Shown: positions 23,092 to 36,389 of the stretch, piece after piece
Numbering within the stretch: position 1 is the first letter of the stretch
How the letters are laid out: each line of letters starts with the position of its first letter
Source: Bathymodiolus brooksi
Lineage: Eukaryota > Mollusca > Bivalvia > Mytilida > Modiolidae
NCBI GenBank assembly: GCA_963680875.1
Contig: OY804589.1
Location: 31,598,962-31,662,961, forward strand
Direction: 5' to 3'
DNA length: 64,000 nucleotides
Notes under the pieces: model-generated
What the model saw: the letters and a program-made list of their open reading frames with translations, nothing else
The model's database searches: none
Told to the model about the DNA's origin: nothing
Made by a program: the position numbers and the translations under genes

Positions 23092-23417
23092 GCAGGGGTG
23101 GTGTAATGGTTAGTGTGCGGTAGATAGTGGGTTCGAGTCCCGATCGGGTCAAACCAAAGACTATAAAATCGATATTTGTTGCTTTTCCGCTGAGCACGCA
23201 GCACTAAGGAGAAAAAGCGGACTGGTTGGCTCAGAATTAGAATAATGTGTCAGAGAGGGGCGACATGTTCATCCGCAGACTGAGCACTATAACAATCCAA
23301 CTATGGCATGTTGGTAAAGTACAATGCAGACCTCATAATTTCATTGAAAATTACCTTGTTCTCGCCATGATATAGCTGAAAAATGGCTGAGTTGGCGTTA
23401 AACAACAATCACTCACT
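23092..23417 (+). mobile_element. SINE, family A, full length
   Basis: tRNA-like head: box A-like TGGTGTAATGGTTAGTG and box B-like GGGTTCGAGTCCC. Body CAAAGACTATAAAATCG and GCTGAGCACGCAGCACTAAG. Tail GCTGAGTTGGCGTTAAACA, then ACTCACT. This is the best reference copy in the window. Confidence 0.85.
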
Positions 23418-23749
23418 CCAAAACTTAAATTTACCAAATCTGTAGACCACGAAAATTAAGTGAATGTCAGATGACACATGTCTGGCTGACATGTACCCAC
23501 AATGATCAATGTGTGGATCAAATATTGAGAGCGCATGTTTGTATGGTATTGGAAAAACTAATATCATAAAAACTCCACATAGTTAATGCATAATCTAAAG
23601 GGCACAACTCTGGTACGATAAAAGTCAAGATACTTCAAAAACAAGCCTTACCTGTATTTTATCAATATTAATGTCATTACAAAATATTGGTCAAATTAGA
23701 TTTGAGAAAATTACGACAATGAAATTTTTCAACTAATTAGAAGCCATGG

Positions 23750-25482
23750 TAGCCATCTTGGATGTAGGGCAAGGTCATCCGACACAATTTTGGAAGAGGA
23801 CCATCCAATGAGAATCAGTGGTTCTTTAGAAGATAAAAAGTAAACAGACGCTGGATGCAAAGTAATAAGAAAAGCTCACAAGAGCCTTTGGTTCTGGCGA
23901 GCTAAAAAAACGAAAACTAGAGGCTCAGTGGGCCCAACCTTAGTTGCTCACCTGTTGGACCAACCAGAAACAAGAATTGCCTATGGAGGCCATGTTTGTT
24001 AACGGATCGGGACGAAATGAGCAATCTGTATAGAGAACCTTCCATAAATGCAACCAAGTTTCGGTTCATTTTGGCCAAGCGGTTTCAAAGGAGAAGATTA
24101 AAATGTGAAAAGTTAACAGACGACAGATGCCAAAAGTTCACTTTTGACCTAAAAAACATTAGGAAAAGAAACTAGAGGCTCAGGTGAGCCTGTATCGCTC
24201 ACCCGACATAAATAAGCCCTCTTAAGAATGTCTGCATGCCGAATACATCTAAGTTTTACTATTCAAATCCCATAGGGTTCTACAATGTATGTTAAAACTA
24301 TGTCTGCTCATGGCAGCTATCTTGGATGGAGGTCGTGATCACCGGACACAATTATGAAAGTATACTACCCAAGGACCATCCATGCCATGTTTGCTTTAAT
24401 TTGGCCGACTGGTTTCAGAGGAGAAGACTTTTAAGCAATTTTCCCATAGGTCCTATGTTAAAACTATGTCCACTGACGGTGGCCATTTTGGACCAAGATC
24501 AGGGTCACTGAACACATTTTTAGCAGTTGACCACCTAAGGACAAGTTTGCTATATTGGCCGACTGGTTTCAGAGGAGAAGATTTTAATACATTTTCCCCC
24601 GATAAGGTCCTATGCTAAACCTATGTCTGCTGAAGGTGGCCATCTTGGATGGAGGTCAGGGTCACTGGACACAATTTTGAAAATTGACCACTTAAGGACC
24701 ATCCATGCCATGTTTGCTTTAAATTGACTTACTGGTTTCAGAAGAGAAGATTTTTAAACATATTTCCCATAGGGTCCTATGTTAAAACTATGTCAGCTGA
24801 TGGCGGCCATCTTGGATGGAGGTCGGGGTCACTGGATATAATTTTGAAAGTTGACCATTTAAAGACCATTCCTGCCATGTTTGCTTTAAATTGGCTTACT
24901 GGTTCCAGAGGGAAAAAAATTAAACATTTTCCCCATAGGGTTCTATGTTAAAACTATGTCCGCTGACGGTGGCCATCTTGGATGGAGGTCGGGGTCACAG
25001 GACATAATTTTGAAAGTTGACCACCGAAAGACCATTCATGCCATGTTTACTTTAAATTGACTTACTGGTTTCATCAGAGAGAACTTAACATTTTTTCCAT
25101 AGGGTCCTACGTTAAAACTAAGTTGAGTCATGGTGGCCATCTTGAATTTCCGATCGGCAAACGATTCACAAGTTTAGTACAGGACCACCCAATGATCATT
25201 CATGCAGTCACAATTCAATTGGCTTGGTGGTTTCTGACAAGAAGATTTTTAAAATTTCAGCTAATCAGAACACGTTATTGGCCCTGGCAGCCATGTTGAA
25301 TTTCCGATCTACACCAAAAACACAAATCTGGTAGAGGACCATCCAATGAACATTTATGGCAAGTTTGGTTGAAATCTGTTCAACGGTTTCAGAGAAGAAG
25401 AGTTAAATGTGAAAAGCTAACGGACGGACGGACGACTATCCCATGACAAGCTCACATGGCCTATGGCCAGGTGAGCTAAAAA
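23750..25482 (+). repeat. Large interspersed repeat with about 165-bp tandem units
   Basis: GGCCATCTTGGATGGAGGTC-like blocks recur at about 24312, 24478, 24635, 24802, 24969, 25132 and 25284, a spacing of 152-167 bp. The element ends GGACGGACGGACGAC ... CAGGTGAGCTAAAAAAG. Related copies lie at 35.9, 39.7, 41.3 and 50.1 kb. No real ORF; several short ORFs here are repeat artefacts. Confidence 0.75.
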
Positions 25483-25752
25483 AGAAGAAGGATAATTTGG
25501 GTCTTTCAGTTATTTAAAGATAAATTACAAGAAGCACTATCTTTTTGAAATTTATTTATTTTATCATGTTAAATTGATAAACAAGTGTATTTCTTTCTTC
25601 GCTTACAAAATCACATACAAAAAGCTCAGCAAATAAAGAAACACACAAATAAAGCAACCTAAGCAAGTCATCATAGTAACAAAACTGGTTTTAATTAAAA
25701 ACAAACTGGAGCTGTGTCAAGAATTATTTGATTTTATACAACATTAACAAAA

Positions 25753-26366
25753 AACAAGAGCACCGCCCACGGGTGCTGGACGCTCGACTTTTTCATATTT
25801 GATATTAAACTGCAAGCAATTTACAAAGTTATACATACTTCTAACTATGATGGTCATAGGGTCACCTGCCTTGTTGTAATGGGTTCCCCATTTGATAATG
25901 AACAGGTATGTCGAGTTTCATTTCACTGCCTATCATAATTATTGAGAAATTGCATTTTTTGAAGAAATTCGAAGTAAAAAACGGGGAATAACTCAAATAA
26001 AATGCTGGATGAAGTTGTCTTCTCTTGTCAATAGATTGGGGTCAACACTTTCTACAAGTGTATTGAGTTTCAAGTTAATAGCTTTGATAGTTATTGAGAA
26101 ATTTTAATTATACTAAAAAAGTATCCCCGATTTCTATGTACTGTCAAAACAAGGGCAGATAACTCTGGATATACAAATCGCAGGGGCATCTGCCTTGTTG
26201 CAATTGGTTCCTCTTTTGATGGTGAACAAGTATTCCAAGTTTCAAATGGATACCTTTGATAGTTTTTGAGAAATGGACTCTTGACAAAAAACTTTACCGA
26301 CACAGACGCTGACGCCGGAGTGACGACAATAGCTTAACTTTTTTTCTTTGAAAAGTCGAGCTAAAA
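25753..26366 (+). repeat. Interspersed repeat bounded by GCTCGACTTTT / AAAAGTCGAGC
   Basis: It begins AGAGCACCGCCCACGGGTGC and has an inverted match between GCTCGACTTTTTCA near the left end and AAAAGTCGAGCTAA at the right end. Two similar halves share a CTGCCTTGTTG...ATTGAGAAA order. Confidence 0.6.
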
Positions 26367-29300
26367 AAGAAGAAATGTACACAATTGTTGACAGAATTGT
26401 GTTTATTTCAAAAGCACCAGTTTTATTTTATTTCATGTTGCTCAGCATATTTTCCTATGAATGCAAGAACAGGAGGTAAATGATAATCGGACACCAATTT
26501 TATTCCATTTTCTTTCCTATAGCCTCTGTGGTTTTTTTTTAGGGTTCATTTGTTCAATTTGTTTTTAAACACAAATTTCTGAGAAAGAAGTAAATTATCT
26601 ATTCAACTATTACCTTTTTCCCCCCTCAATAAATATACCACTGGCATTCAAAATATTTCAGGAATTATAACAAAACAGAACATAATCATAACAACAAGTG
26701 CCTTAACAATCCAATAGTAACTTACATACAATATATAGATAATTCTGGAACTTTTGAATTTCTCAATAAAAATGAAAGACTTAAGTATTTATTTATTAAA
26801 ATACATGCACCAGTTTTGCATCAATGTAAATTAGGATTACTAAATCATAAGGCAACAATAAATTGACCTTTAGTCTTAAAACTTCCCAAAATCGCCCAAT
26901 CAAAACACTTTATTTATTGAAGTGTTCCGATTGGTCACTTTGTGTGTACAGGTATAAAAACATACTCAAAAGTTTAATTTTGGAAGGAAAAGGTTTTTCG
27001 ATAGACCTGCATTTTCTCAAGTCATAAATATTTAGCATAGTCGTTTTAGAAGACATTTTGAAAAGTAATTACCTGTACATTTTTTTTTTTATAAATTGCT
27101 TGTTGATCCAGTTATCAAGAGGGGAGGGTTGTGATCCCATTAACCAGTTTAACCCTGCCACATTTTTTGTCTGTCCCAAGACAGGATCTGGATTTCCAAG
27201 GTCATGGTATTTTGTATTCAGTTAAGACGAGGTGAATGTTTGTCTTGTTGACATTGGTGGAATTGATGACCATCACTGTTTAAACTTTCTTTTCATAATG
27301 AACATCATTTTGGTCACAATTAAAATAGATTATTTCAATTTTATAAACCAATTATGTCCGAAATCGTATAATTTCTTTACAAACGAAAATTCAATAGACA
27401 TGTCTTTGTACTTCTTAATAGAGGTTTACCCTATTTTGTTGAAGAGAAAGTTTAAAGTTTTCCAACTAGTAAACTGATTGGACTATTGAACTACACAACA
27501 GACTAACTCAAACTTTAAAAGGTTTAACATTGATAAGCATAGAACCTTTCTGGTATTCTGTTTTGCCCTGTCAATACGGTGAAGAACAAAACCCATTTTC
27601 AAAAGATGATTTCTGATTAAAAAACTTATTTAGCTTGTGTCTGTTGGTTATGTGGCACAATTAAATGTAACTCATTCCAGCTTAAAAATGTAAAAATAAA
27701 ATTGTAGCTATTATTAAAGAAAATTCTATTTTTGGCAGTGGAGGACAGGATTGTCAGATAAAATTTGATAAGGGATCCACTCAATGACCATTCTAGACAA
27801 GTTGAATTCAATTTTTATCAGTGGTTTAAGTGGACATTACAGATAACATTAACAGGGATGATCCTTGTTAGAAAATAAAATAACTGAAATCAATATAATA
27901 TAGCTGTACCCTTTCGAAATGGTCATTTTTGACTTGTATTGACAAGAGTCCAGCAACTTTCAGAAAACAATTTTAAGATGAAAATAGCTGAAATCAGTTA
28001 AATAACTGAAAACATCATCCCTGCATTTATCAATTCTCTTCAACAGAACAATTCCATGTTAAAACCTCCATTGTTTGACTAATAGATGGATTACATCATG
28101 AACTAGTAGGTCACATGACAGGCATCTTGAAAATTACTGAAAAAATATCTAGCAACATTTCAGATCTCATATAATTACAGTACAATGCAGGATCCCTCTA
28201 GTACAAACATTGATATTTTGATTTGTACTAACAGAAATCAGAATTCCAATTTGTGCCCTTATGTTTTAATGGATAGAAGCTTTTTAAATATATTTTGTAA
28301 GTATTATAGGCCTGACCTTATAGTATAGCACTTGTTTAAAGAGGATTCAGCCTCTTATATCATAAAAGCAGGGAGAGGTCACTTCAATCAATTTTTTTTT
28401 GGGGTAACTTTCAAACAGATCTTTTTGTAGAGTAGCCCCCTCTTTATAAGGTCATACCTTTTGCATTGAAAATGAGTTATTATGAGAGGGACAGCCTGTT
28501 TTGCAGGATATTTAGCAGTATTTTACTGTCCCAGTACATCTGAAATCTGGCCTAGTAAGAAGGGTCTCATAAGAGAGGTACATTTTAAGAAATGTGCTGA
28601 TTCAGCAGCAATTCAATTTTGAATGATCCATTAAAGTTCATGACCCTGACTTCATATGTTAAATAAATCAGAATTAACTAAGCACTTCTTTTTATCATAG
28701 ATAGATCAAATGCATATATATACAGTGAAACCCGTCTCGACCGAACCTTCTTGGGACCAACTTTTGTGATCAGAATAGACAGGTGTTCTGTTTATACAGG
28801 TTCAATTAATAAGATATCCTACATTGGGACTTTATTTAAATTTGGTCTATATAGGATTACAGCTTAGTCAGGCTTCACTATATATGTATTATGACAAACG
28901 ATTTTCTTATCTACGAATAGTTGTGTATACAAGAAAATATTAAGAGATTCACAAAGTTGAAATGATTTAAACATATCATGTCTTAAAATTGGTGTACTGA
29001 ATACTGCCGTTACCGACACATGAAACGATAAATTTCTTATGCTTACGATTTTTGTTTTCTTAAATGGTAGACAGCAGATTAACTTGTGTAACAAGCATTA
29101 GTGAAATATAAAATAAATACAACAAAAAATATTTGAAACACCAAATTCAAGATTATCATAAATATTGTTTTCTTCATACAAGTACTTTAGAATAATACAA
29201 CTCCCGACAATTGAATGTAGCTGTTCTACAAAAAACTTGGTTAATTGCCAACTTAAAAAACTGCTATAACATGTTACGAATGAAGCATATACATACTTTA

Positions 29301-31840
29301 AGAATACTCTTCCAGTTTGAGGTTAAATCGCTAGCTCCTTGGATTTTGACACAAAACCATTAGACTAAAATTTCAATCACATACATATATGCTTCTAGTT
29401 TTGCATTCAAAATGTGGCAATTTAAAAACCAAATGCAACTTTTGTCCATTATTCTATGTTCACATTACACAACAAACCCATAAATTCAGAAATTTGGTAT
29501 GAATTTTTTATTTTGTAGAAATGCTACACACAATCTTCGGGTGTTGTAAATGACAACATACTGAATAGGGTGTTTCTAAGATGTATTTTTTAATACTTTA
29601 AAGTAAAAATTACAAATGTTCTACTAGACTATGATGCATGTAGGATTCTATATTTAGTGATTGAAACATAGTATGATCTAATGTAATCCAACTTGTGCTT
29701 GGATCCAAGTAAAATAATGTCCCACATTTAAATTCAGATCCAAATACCACAATCTCATCAATAGCCACACAATTAGAGATGGTTTATACAACTTTAATGA
29801 GTCAATATTTAACAAACACAGATGCTTTTAGCAGACTATAATCACTCAGTTGGTAGGTAGATTGTTTTCTGAGAAGAATTTTTGCAAGTCAATCAGAGAC
29901 TATTAATAACGACATTTTTATTTATTGAATACCAGTTTTCATGATTTTTGTTGACATAATTAAACAACGAAATTGACTGCACCACGAAAGGCATATGCAA
30001 CAAGACGTTACTAACAAGTATCAAACCCATGAATTCAAAGGTCAACGAAAATCAAACGATCTGTTAATCCACGAAAATTGAAACCACTATTCTCCTGTGG
30101 CTGCCATTGAAGAATTTAGGATCTGCAAAATTATGGTTGCAATAGCAGGTCTTTCAATAAGGTGTGATACCAGGTATTTTTAACTGACTAAAATGAGTCT
30201 TTGGTACCTACTGATTTTTTAGAGTGTTGTATAAGATATTCCTGAAATTTGTTCCAACTTCTAATAAAAAATACCGCCTGTAAACAGTGAAATACTGGTA
30301 GACTTGAAAAATTGTGAACAGACAATTTGACACCAAGTGATAGTAAATGCTCCTATCTGGCCTTTCAACAGGTCAGCTACAAATTCAAAAAAATGTATAC
30401 AATACAGTTTCATAACTATTGTGTAAATTTTATACTTCAAAGTAAAAAAGAAAACATCTTTTTTTATCTCTCAAATGTCTATGAGCTAATGATCTTTGAA
30501 CTTTGTTGACGACTATAAGATTTGCAACCCATACCTGCCAACTCACGATATTTAGACGCAAGCCACACGGTTTTGATAAAATCGCATAGAAAATTCGTCA
30601 TATATGTTGCTGGTTTTTTCTTAGGCGAACACCCTACTGGTAGTCATGGTAATTGGGTATGACACCTGATAATTACAACAAAAACATGTTATAAAATAGA
30701 CACACATAAAAAAACTGCTAATAAATTTCTTTTTATGAGCAGGAGCCATTTTATGTTGCAGTTATCGATAATTTGTACATTTCCCCTTTAATCTTTACAT
30801 GTGTTAATATCTATTATCAAGCAACTAGCGTGATATTAACATATCGCTGTTTTCTAATGACGTCATGTTACCAAATCCTTGATAAACATACTATCATTGA
30901 TATGTTTTGTTCGAAATGGACATCTCATTGCCTTCGATGTGACATGTTCTGATAAATCTCACAAAAAAAACCAACAAATCAATGATAGTATATGTATGTA
31001 GTATATATGTAACTTCTATTTAATGTACGTTTTCATAACACAAGAAAAGGTTGCAAAAATATAAACCTAGGAATGCAGTGAATGCAAAATTTGTAGTCAG
31101 CAATATCGTCATGGAAAAATAATAATTTGGCAGGTATGGTGACTGACCAAAAATGTAAACTATCCTTTGTCAAGATCACTGCTCTATAGACCTACTCCCG
31201 TACGGAACTCCTCAAGAAATGTCTGCCTCTCACGCTATTTATGGTGCAGAAACATTTCGTCTCGCATTCGCCTTGTGTTCATCGCGTCTCCATGTTGGTA
31301 ATAATTGTTCTCAATAAACCATGTTTAAGATTCACTATTTTGTTCATGCCAAGGGGGTGCATAACAGTTTAAAGAGAGCTCTACTTCTTTTCATTCAAGC
31401 TGTACAATTGTATAATAAGTGATATTGTGAAAAAGATCTTGTATGAAAAAAAAAGGCACAACAATTCGCTTAGAATAACAAAAGCAAAATCTTCTCTAAT
31501 ATTTTTTTCGTACATTTTAAATTGCAAAGTCCTCAAAAAACATTAGTAATACATTTGTTATACTAAATTGGTTTTGTATCATTAGAATTTATATTCTAAG
31601 CTGCATATTTAACCTAATCAGGCTTGATTTTTAAAAAATGTGTAGTATTGAAAGAGAAAGCTAGATAATTATCATACAACACCTTTTTCAGATATGGGAA
31701 TTGTTCCTATTAATACATTTAAACCTTCGAGGAACAAAATAAGCATTAAAAAAAAAACTATTCAAACTTTAAAGACAAAACAAAAAGCCGCAAAGGTTAC
31801 GTCTTTCCATTTTCTCTTCTGAATACATGCAATTGTATAT
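26367..31840. other. Gene-free AT-rich stretch, possibly in part a long KPNB1 3' UTR
   Basis: It is poor in SINEs compared with its surroundings. It contains a CAGTGAAACC...GGCTTCACTA inverted-end element at about 28725-28880 and a recurring motif at about 30226-30310. Minus-strand AATAAA signals are frequent. No exon recognised. Confidence 0.35.
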
Positions 31841-31844
31841 ATAA

Positions 31845-32185
31845 TTTATTTGCAACAAAAAATGAATAAAAGTAAAAGCACTTCTTTAAACGAATTGTTC
31901 GTTGGACACGCACTGTTTCTGGCACTTTAATTTTTAGCACTATATCTATTAATAGTAACAGGATGTAAATACACCATGATTCATGTAAATCTCAATGGAA
32001 AAGTTCAAGAATTGGCACTTAGTTCTTGTGTCACTATGGAGACGGAATCGTACACACTCTCTCCCTCCTCTCTCACATTACTCGAATAAAACACGAGCTG
32101 TGTGCATGCAGGACGCTGGTTATACAAGTCCCACATTATTTTAAGTTGTTCCTAACAATGTTGGTCTTCAGATCTGGCTTTTTAT
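31845..32185 (-). other. KPNB1: Candidate KPNB1 3' UTR exon
   Basis: On the minus strand, TTTAATGTTTCAG precedes base 32185, a good 3' splice site. If spliced to the donor at 33290, the exon's first base A completes TGA after ...KLKNAS, almost exactly where human KPNB1 stops. A minus-strand AATAAA lies at 31850-31845. Inferred; no transcript evidence. Confidence 0.45.
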
Positions 32186-32384
32186 CTGAAACATTAAAGA
32201 AATGATTTAAAATTTCTATTTAAAAGCTCAAAATGAAACCTTTCAAAGAGTACAGGTAACATGCATTTAACTTTAACAATTAACAATATTTCAGCCATAT
32301 CACGGAAAAAAAATAAAAAATAAAAAAATACATGTACCAGAGAAAGTCGCTGATAAATTCTAACATGTAAAGTAGATTAAAAAA

Positions 32385-32625
32385 AATGTAGTCATGATCG
32401 TATGGCAGTTGGATTTACAACAACCTGTGCCATCAGTGCCTATCACCACTGATATAATGAGTTTGAATCCTGCTAATGGCCAGGTGTCCTCTACAATTTT
32501 ATGTGATAAAGTTTATTAGCGACTTGCAGCAGGACGGTGGTTTTCTATGGTTTCCTTCACCAATAAAACTGACCACCACGATATAACTGAAATATACTTG
32601 AAAGTGGTATTAAACACCATACACC
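32385..32625 (+). mobile_element. SINE, family C
   Basis: GTCATGATCGTATGGCAGTT through to AAAGTGGTATTAAACACCAT. It lies in the putative last KPNB1 intron. Confidence 0.75.
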
Positions 32626-33067
32626 CCCTCCCACAATACAAAACTGTTAATGGATAAAACAAAACCAAAGCTCCTAAGGTGAACCTGATTTGTTGTAGGT
32701 GAAAAAATTACGCAAGTGAAATTAATTAACGGACAACTGGTGTCAATCTGATGAAACTCCAATATTGGTTACAAGCGATTGACCTATGTCATGAATATAT
32801 AATGGTATGATAAATACAGCTATGACATTTTTCGGCTAATCAGATAGTTGGTAAAAGCAGCTTAGTAAAACTTTTCATTGGATGGTACATAGGGTTACTC
32901 CTCAGATTTCCCACGATGCGACATATATCGGTAAAGGGTGAAAATGAGAGATATGGTGTAAATACAAATCTGCAGTTTAAATGTCATAAAACTGAAAATA
33001 AGTGATCATAAACACTACAAAAAAAGTATAATCAAATAAAAATAAAAATGGATGTCAGATTTCTCAG

Positions 33068-33233
33068 TCACAGTCAAACCTGTATTAAGAGGTCACCTTT
33101 CAGACCAAAGAAATAGTGGCCTTATAAGACAGGTGACCTCCTAAAAGAGGTTCAATTCATATCAAATTTTCTATGACAAGAAAAGAATAAGGTGACCTTT
33201 TAATACAGGTGACCACAGACAGGCTTGACTGTA
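33068..33233. mobile_element. Mariner-like MITE with CAGTCAA(A/G)CCTGT ends
   Basis: Left ACAGTCAAACCTGTATTAAG and right ACAGGCTTGACTGTATA are inverted. The inside alternates GGTCACC and GGTGACC. It contains the stop codon that KPNB1 would use if the last intron is retained. Confidence 0.65.
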
Positions 33234-33449
33234 TATACCGTCTGACTATTTGTCAAAGAGGGCAGAGAATCTGCATCATATGTAACATACCAGGAAGCAT
33301 TTTTTAATTTTCTAATTTCTTTTGTGGCCCATGTGGCAAGTGTTCTAGATTTGCTGGCTTTTCCTCGTCTTCCTTTTGTTATAAGGCCTGTGATTGGTTC
33401 TTTGTCTACCAATGGTAACATACTGGCACCAAATGCTGTACAAAGATCA
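33200..33449 (-). CDS. KPNB1: KPNB1 last coding exon (read-through form; spliced form is 33291-33449)
   Basis: The acceptor TTTACAG is followed by T, which completes a Gly codon, then [18 protein letters not shown]. It continues [20 protein letters not shown] and RKLKNAS, the C-terminal HEAT 19 region of importin beta-1. Human KPNB1 ends at this point. Here the frame stays open for 30 more residues to a TAA at 33202-33200, inside a MITE. Alternatively, TCCTG before GTATGT (33290) can act as a donor, giving TG + A = stop with the exon at 32185. Length agreement with human (689 versus 688 residues over the same span) favours the spliced form. Confidence 0.9.
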
Positions 33450-33502
33450 CTGTAAACATGAAGGAAAAAAGTTTTATATTTATCAAATTATTTTTGTTGA
33501 AA

Positions 33503-33865
33503 GAGTGAGTGATTATTGTTTACTGCCAAATGTGCAATTGTTCAGCTATATCATGGGGACAAGAAGTTATATTTGACGAGATGATAATGATATCTTCTTT
33601 GTACATGACCAACACGCTTAGTTTGATTTTTTAGTGCTAGCTCACTGAAACAACAGTCTGTGGGTAGATGTGTTGTTCCACTCTGATACATTATTCTGAT
33701 TCTGAGTCAACCAGTCTTTGTTTTTACTCCTTAAGTTAATGCTGTGTGCTTAGCAGAGAAGTAACAAATACCAATTTTATAGTCTTTGGTTTGATCAGAC
33801 CCGGGCTCAAACACACGATCTACTACACTCGAGGCGAGCACACTAACCAATACACCACCGATGGT
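33503..33865 (-). mobile_element. SINE, family A, full length
   Basis: The reverse complement has head TTAGTGTGCTCGCCTCGAG, box B-like GTTTGAGCCCGGG, and the family A body and tail. Confidence 0.8.
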
Positions 33866-34206
33866 TTAAAAAAAGAAAAGAATTGTGGATAAAATCTTAA
33901 TAAAATATTTTTGGTCTTGGATACTCATATTGTATTTGTGCATTAACATTGTGTTGGAGAGTAAGGAAGTGATGTCATTACATTAATTATATTTGTTAAA
34001 CGGGACAAGACTGTGATAAAAAACATTACCAATTGACCAGGACGGCTGGCAAAATTAAATGCAAGAAATCATTGAAATCTTACATTTTATTTAACATATA
34101 ATTTTTGTACAAGTAACTATAAAAGAAGGTAAAAAAAATTGTTATTGAAAACCCCAGGACAGGTAAGGTTATCAGTGATAGCAATCACGATGTTTTACAT
34201 ACTGAC

Positions 34207-34321
34207 CCTATTAAACCACAGGCTGCAGCCACATTTTCATCACTATGATCTTCATCTAAAGCTATATGTTCTATAAAGGACATCACATGACCAACATGTG
34301 GCTGAATTAAATTAACATCAG
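34207..34321 (-). CDS. KPNB1: KPNB1 exon ([20 protein letters not shown])
   Basis: 115 nt. Acceptor TTTTTCAG. It encodes a C-terminal HEAT repeat ending AAACGLIG. The frame requires the donor GTCAGT (34206-34201), which joins GG + T to restore Gly-Asp-Leu-Cys. The nearby GTATGT would create an immediate stop. Confidence 0.92.
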
Positions 34322-34736
34322 CTGAAAAACAAAGCATATCTTTATTCTAACTGGTATAACAAAGAACTTAAACAAAGATTTCCATTTATAATCAAAACAT
34401 TTGAACATTTTTATTTGCTCCAAATCATTTTTTTTTTTTTTATCAAGTCTAGTTTACGAGAAAAAAATTATATTATCAATTTTCACATACGGTCTTATGT
34501 AAAAACTGAAATCCATTAAAAGTATACTTTAAAATAAACATTTAGGCCGTCAGTCTCCTCATTTCTCTGAAAAGGTCAGAGCTACACTCCAGAAAAAAAA
34601 ATTCTGTGAAAATCTAGATTGACACATGCCCCACTTGTACATTCATGTGCAGACAGTAATGTAATTAAATTTGCATAGACTATGTTGAATTTCATAGAAA
34701 AAAAGATGTACCTAATACAACACAGTCATTACTTAC

Positions 34737-34842
34737 CATTTGGCTGATCTCCCTCTCCTTTTAAACCTTGGACTATTCCAGTGTAGGCTTCTAAACACCC
34801 TCCACGTAATTCATTTAAATAATCAATCATATCATAATCAGT
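34737..34842 (-). CDS. KPNB1: KPNB1 exon ([15 protein letters not shown])
   Basis: 106 nt, phase 0 in and phase 1 out, donor [20 protein letters not shown] matches importin beta-1 almost residue for residue. Confidence 0.93.
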
Positions 34843-35477
34843 CTGAAAAAATATTAATGTGAATCTGTGCAAGATTTTTTTTTATTGCTTGTTTGAGGAT
34901 GTAAATATAAACATGCAAAAAAAGTTTATGGCGATTTAAAAAAAATGTTTTTGGTTTATGGTGCACGAAAGACACAAAATCATTTGGAAGTCGGAATTCC
35001 GCAAGTTAAAAAAACAACACGATTTACGGTTCTGCAGATACCAGAGAGAATTAGACTGTATCAACTTCACATCATCATGACAAGAATCAACCTCACAACT
35101 TACTCAAGTGATAGGCATAAATTTCCATAGGAAGATGTAAATAAACTACCATAAGATAGAAGCATTACTGAACAATGTGTTGTGTTATATTACCAATCAA
35201 TGACAAAACATTGCATTAGAATCATCTTTCTTGTTTTGTGCATCCAGATATGATTCTGGTTAGAGATTAAAATCAATGAAAAATAGCCGAAACCATCCCA
35301 ATTTGTTTAAAAACCAATTCTGTAACTTTAAGGGGGGAAAAAATCAAGAGGAAAATAGCCGAAATCAATTAAATAACTGGAAAATAAATAATCCCTTGGA
35401 CAATTATTAAACTTTCCAATTTGGTTATTCAACTTACATAATCAACTATTTTCATTATAATTCTAAATTAAACTTAC

Positions 35478-35621
35478 TTTATCAACCTGAGCCTGGGATG
35501 CTTGCTGTAGTGTGTTTAAAACATATTCTAAATAATTTTTAAAGTATGGACCAATTGCTAAGGCTAAATCTCCAAATACTGATAAAATCTGTGGCTTAAC
35601 GGACCTGTGTACAGTGGAATT
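35478..35621 (-). CDS. KPNB1: KPNB1 exon ([20 protein letters not shown])
   Basis: 144 nt, 48 codons, phase 0 at both ends. It ends [14 protein letters not shown]. One of the most conserved segments of importin beta-1. Confidence 0.95.
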
Positions 35622-35924
35622 CTGTAACAAAATAAACAAAATTATTAAATAACTATTTAGCAGTCTATATAATTTTATTAAATGCAATTCACAACATTGC
35701 TATTGGTTAAATGTTTTGTAGATATCATATGCTAGTCTATTTAAATCATATTCTAATAAAAGATGAGTGATGAATGTTAAGAACACTGAAGTTATGTGGA
35801 AACCAACATTTTTGAATTATTCACTTTTATCAAGGGGAATAACTCCATGTCAGTAAATGCATCTTCTTCTAAATTACAATCGAACAAATGAATGAGGATT
35901 GTCTAAAAAAATTAAGTCCTTCAC

Positions 35925-36368
35925 AGGTGGCCATCTTGGATTCCCTATCCACATAAAACATGTAACTTTGTAAGAGACCATCAAATGACAATGCATACAG
36001 TTTGGATTCAATCCCGTTTGTAATTTATAAGAAAAAAAACACCTTTTATTCATTTTCCCAATAGAGTTCTATGTTAAACCCTAAGTCCTCTGTTGGTGGC
36101 CATCTTGAATATCACATCCATGTTTCAAATGCTACCTTGTAAGGGCCCATGCAATGATCATTTATGTACAGTTTGGGTTCAATCATATTTGTTGCTTCGA
36201 AGTAAAATATATTATTCATTTTCCCATAGGGAATGAACATTGATGCCAAGCTTAGTTTCAATGGGCCATGTGATTTCAGGGAAGGTTGAAAAGTGAAAAG
36301 CTTTAAACGACGATGGAAGCAAAATGATAATAGCTCACATGACACTTTGAGTCAGGGGAGCTTAAAAA
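35925..36368 (+). repeat. Copy of the GGCCATCTTGG interspersed family
   Basis: GGTGGCCATCTTGGATTCCC at about 35927 and GGTGGCCATCTTGAATATCA at about 36094, a spacing of 167 bp. It ends AGCTCACATGACACTTTG. In a KPNB1 intron. Confidence 0.65.
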
Positions 36369-36389
36369 GATTGTTTCCTTAGAATATAC

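Noticed and set aside
23092..23170. tRNA-like sequence (box A and box B) that could be a real tRNA gene
   Set aside because: No good cloverleaf, and it is the head of a SINE with body and tail repeated many times in the window. The same applies to the other SINE heads.
24326..25299. Several plus-strand ORFs of 60-80 codons
   Set aside because: Each is one unit of the 165-bp tandem repeat read in frame; no conserved domain.
34201..34206. GTATGT at about 34202-34197 as the donor of the KPNB1 exon at 34207-34321
   Set aside because: Using it puts an in-frame TGA at the start of the next exon; the weaker-looking GTCAGT keeps the frame and restores the conserved Gly-Asp-Leu-Cys.
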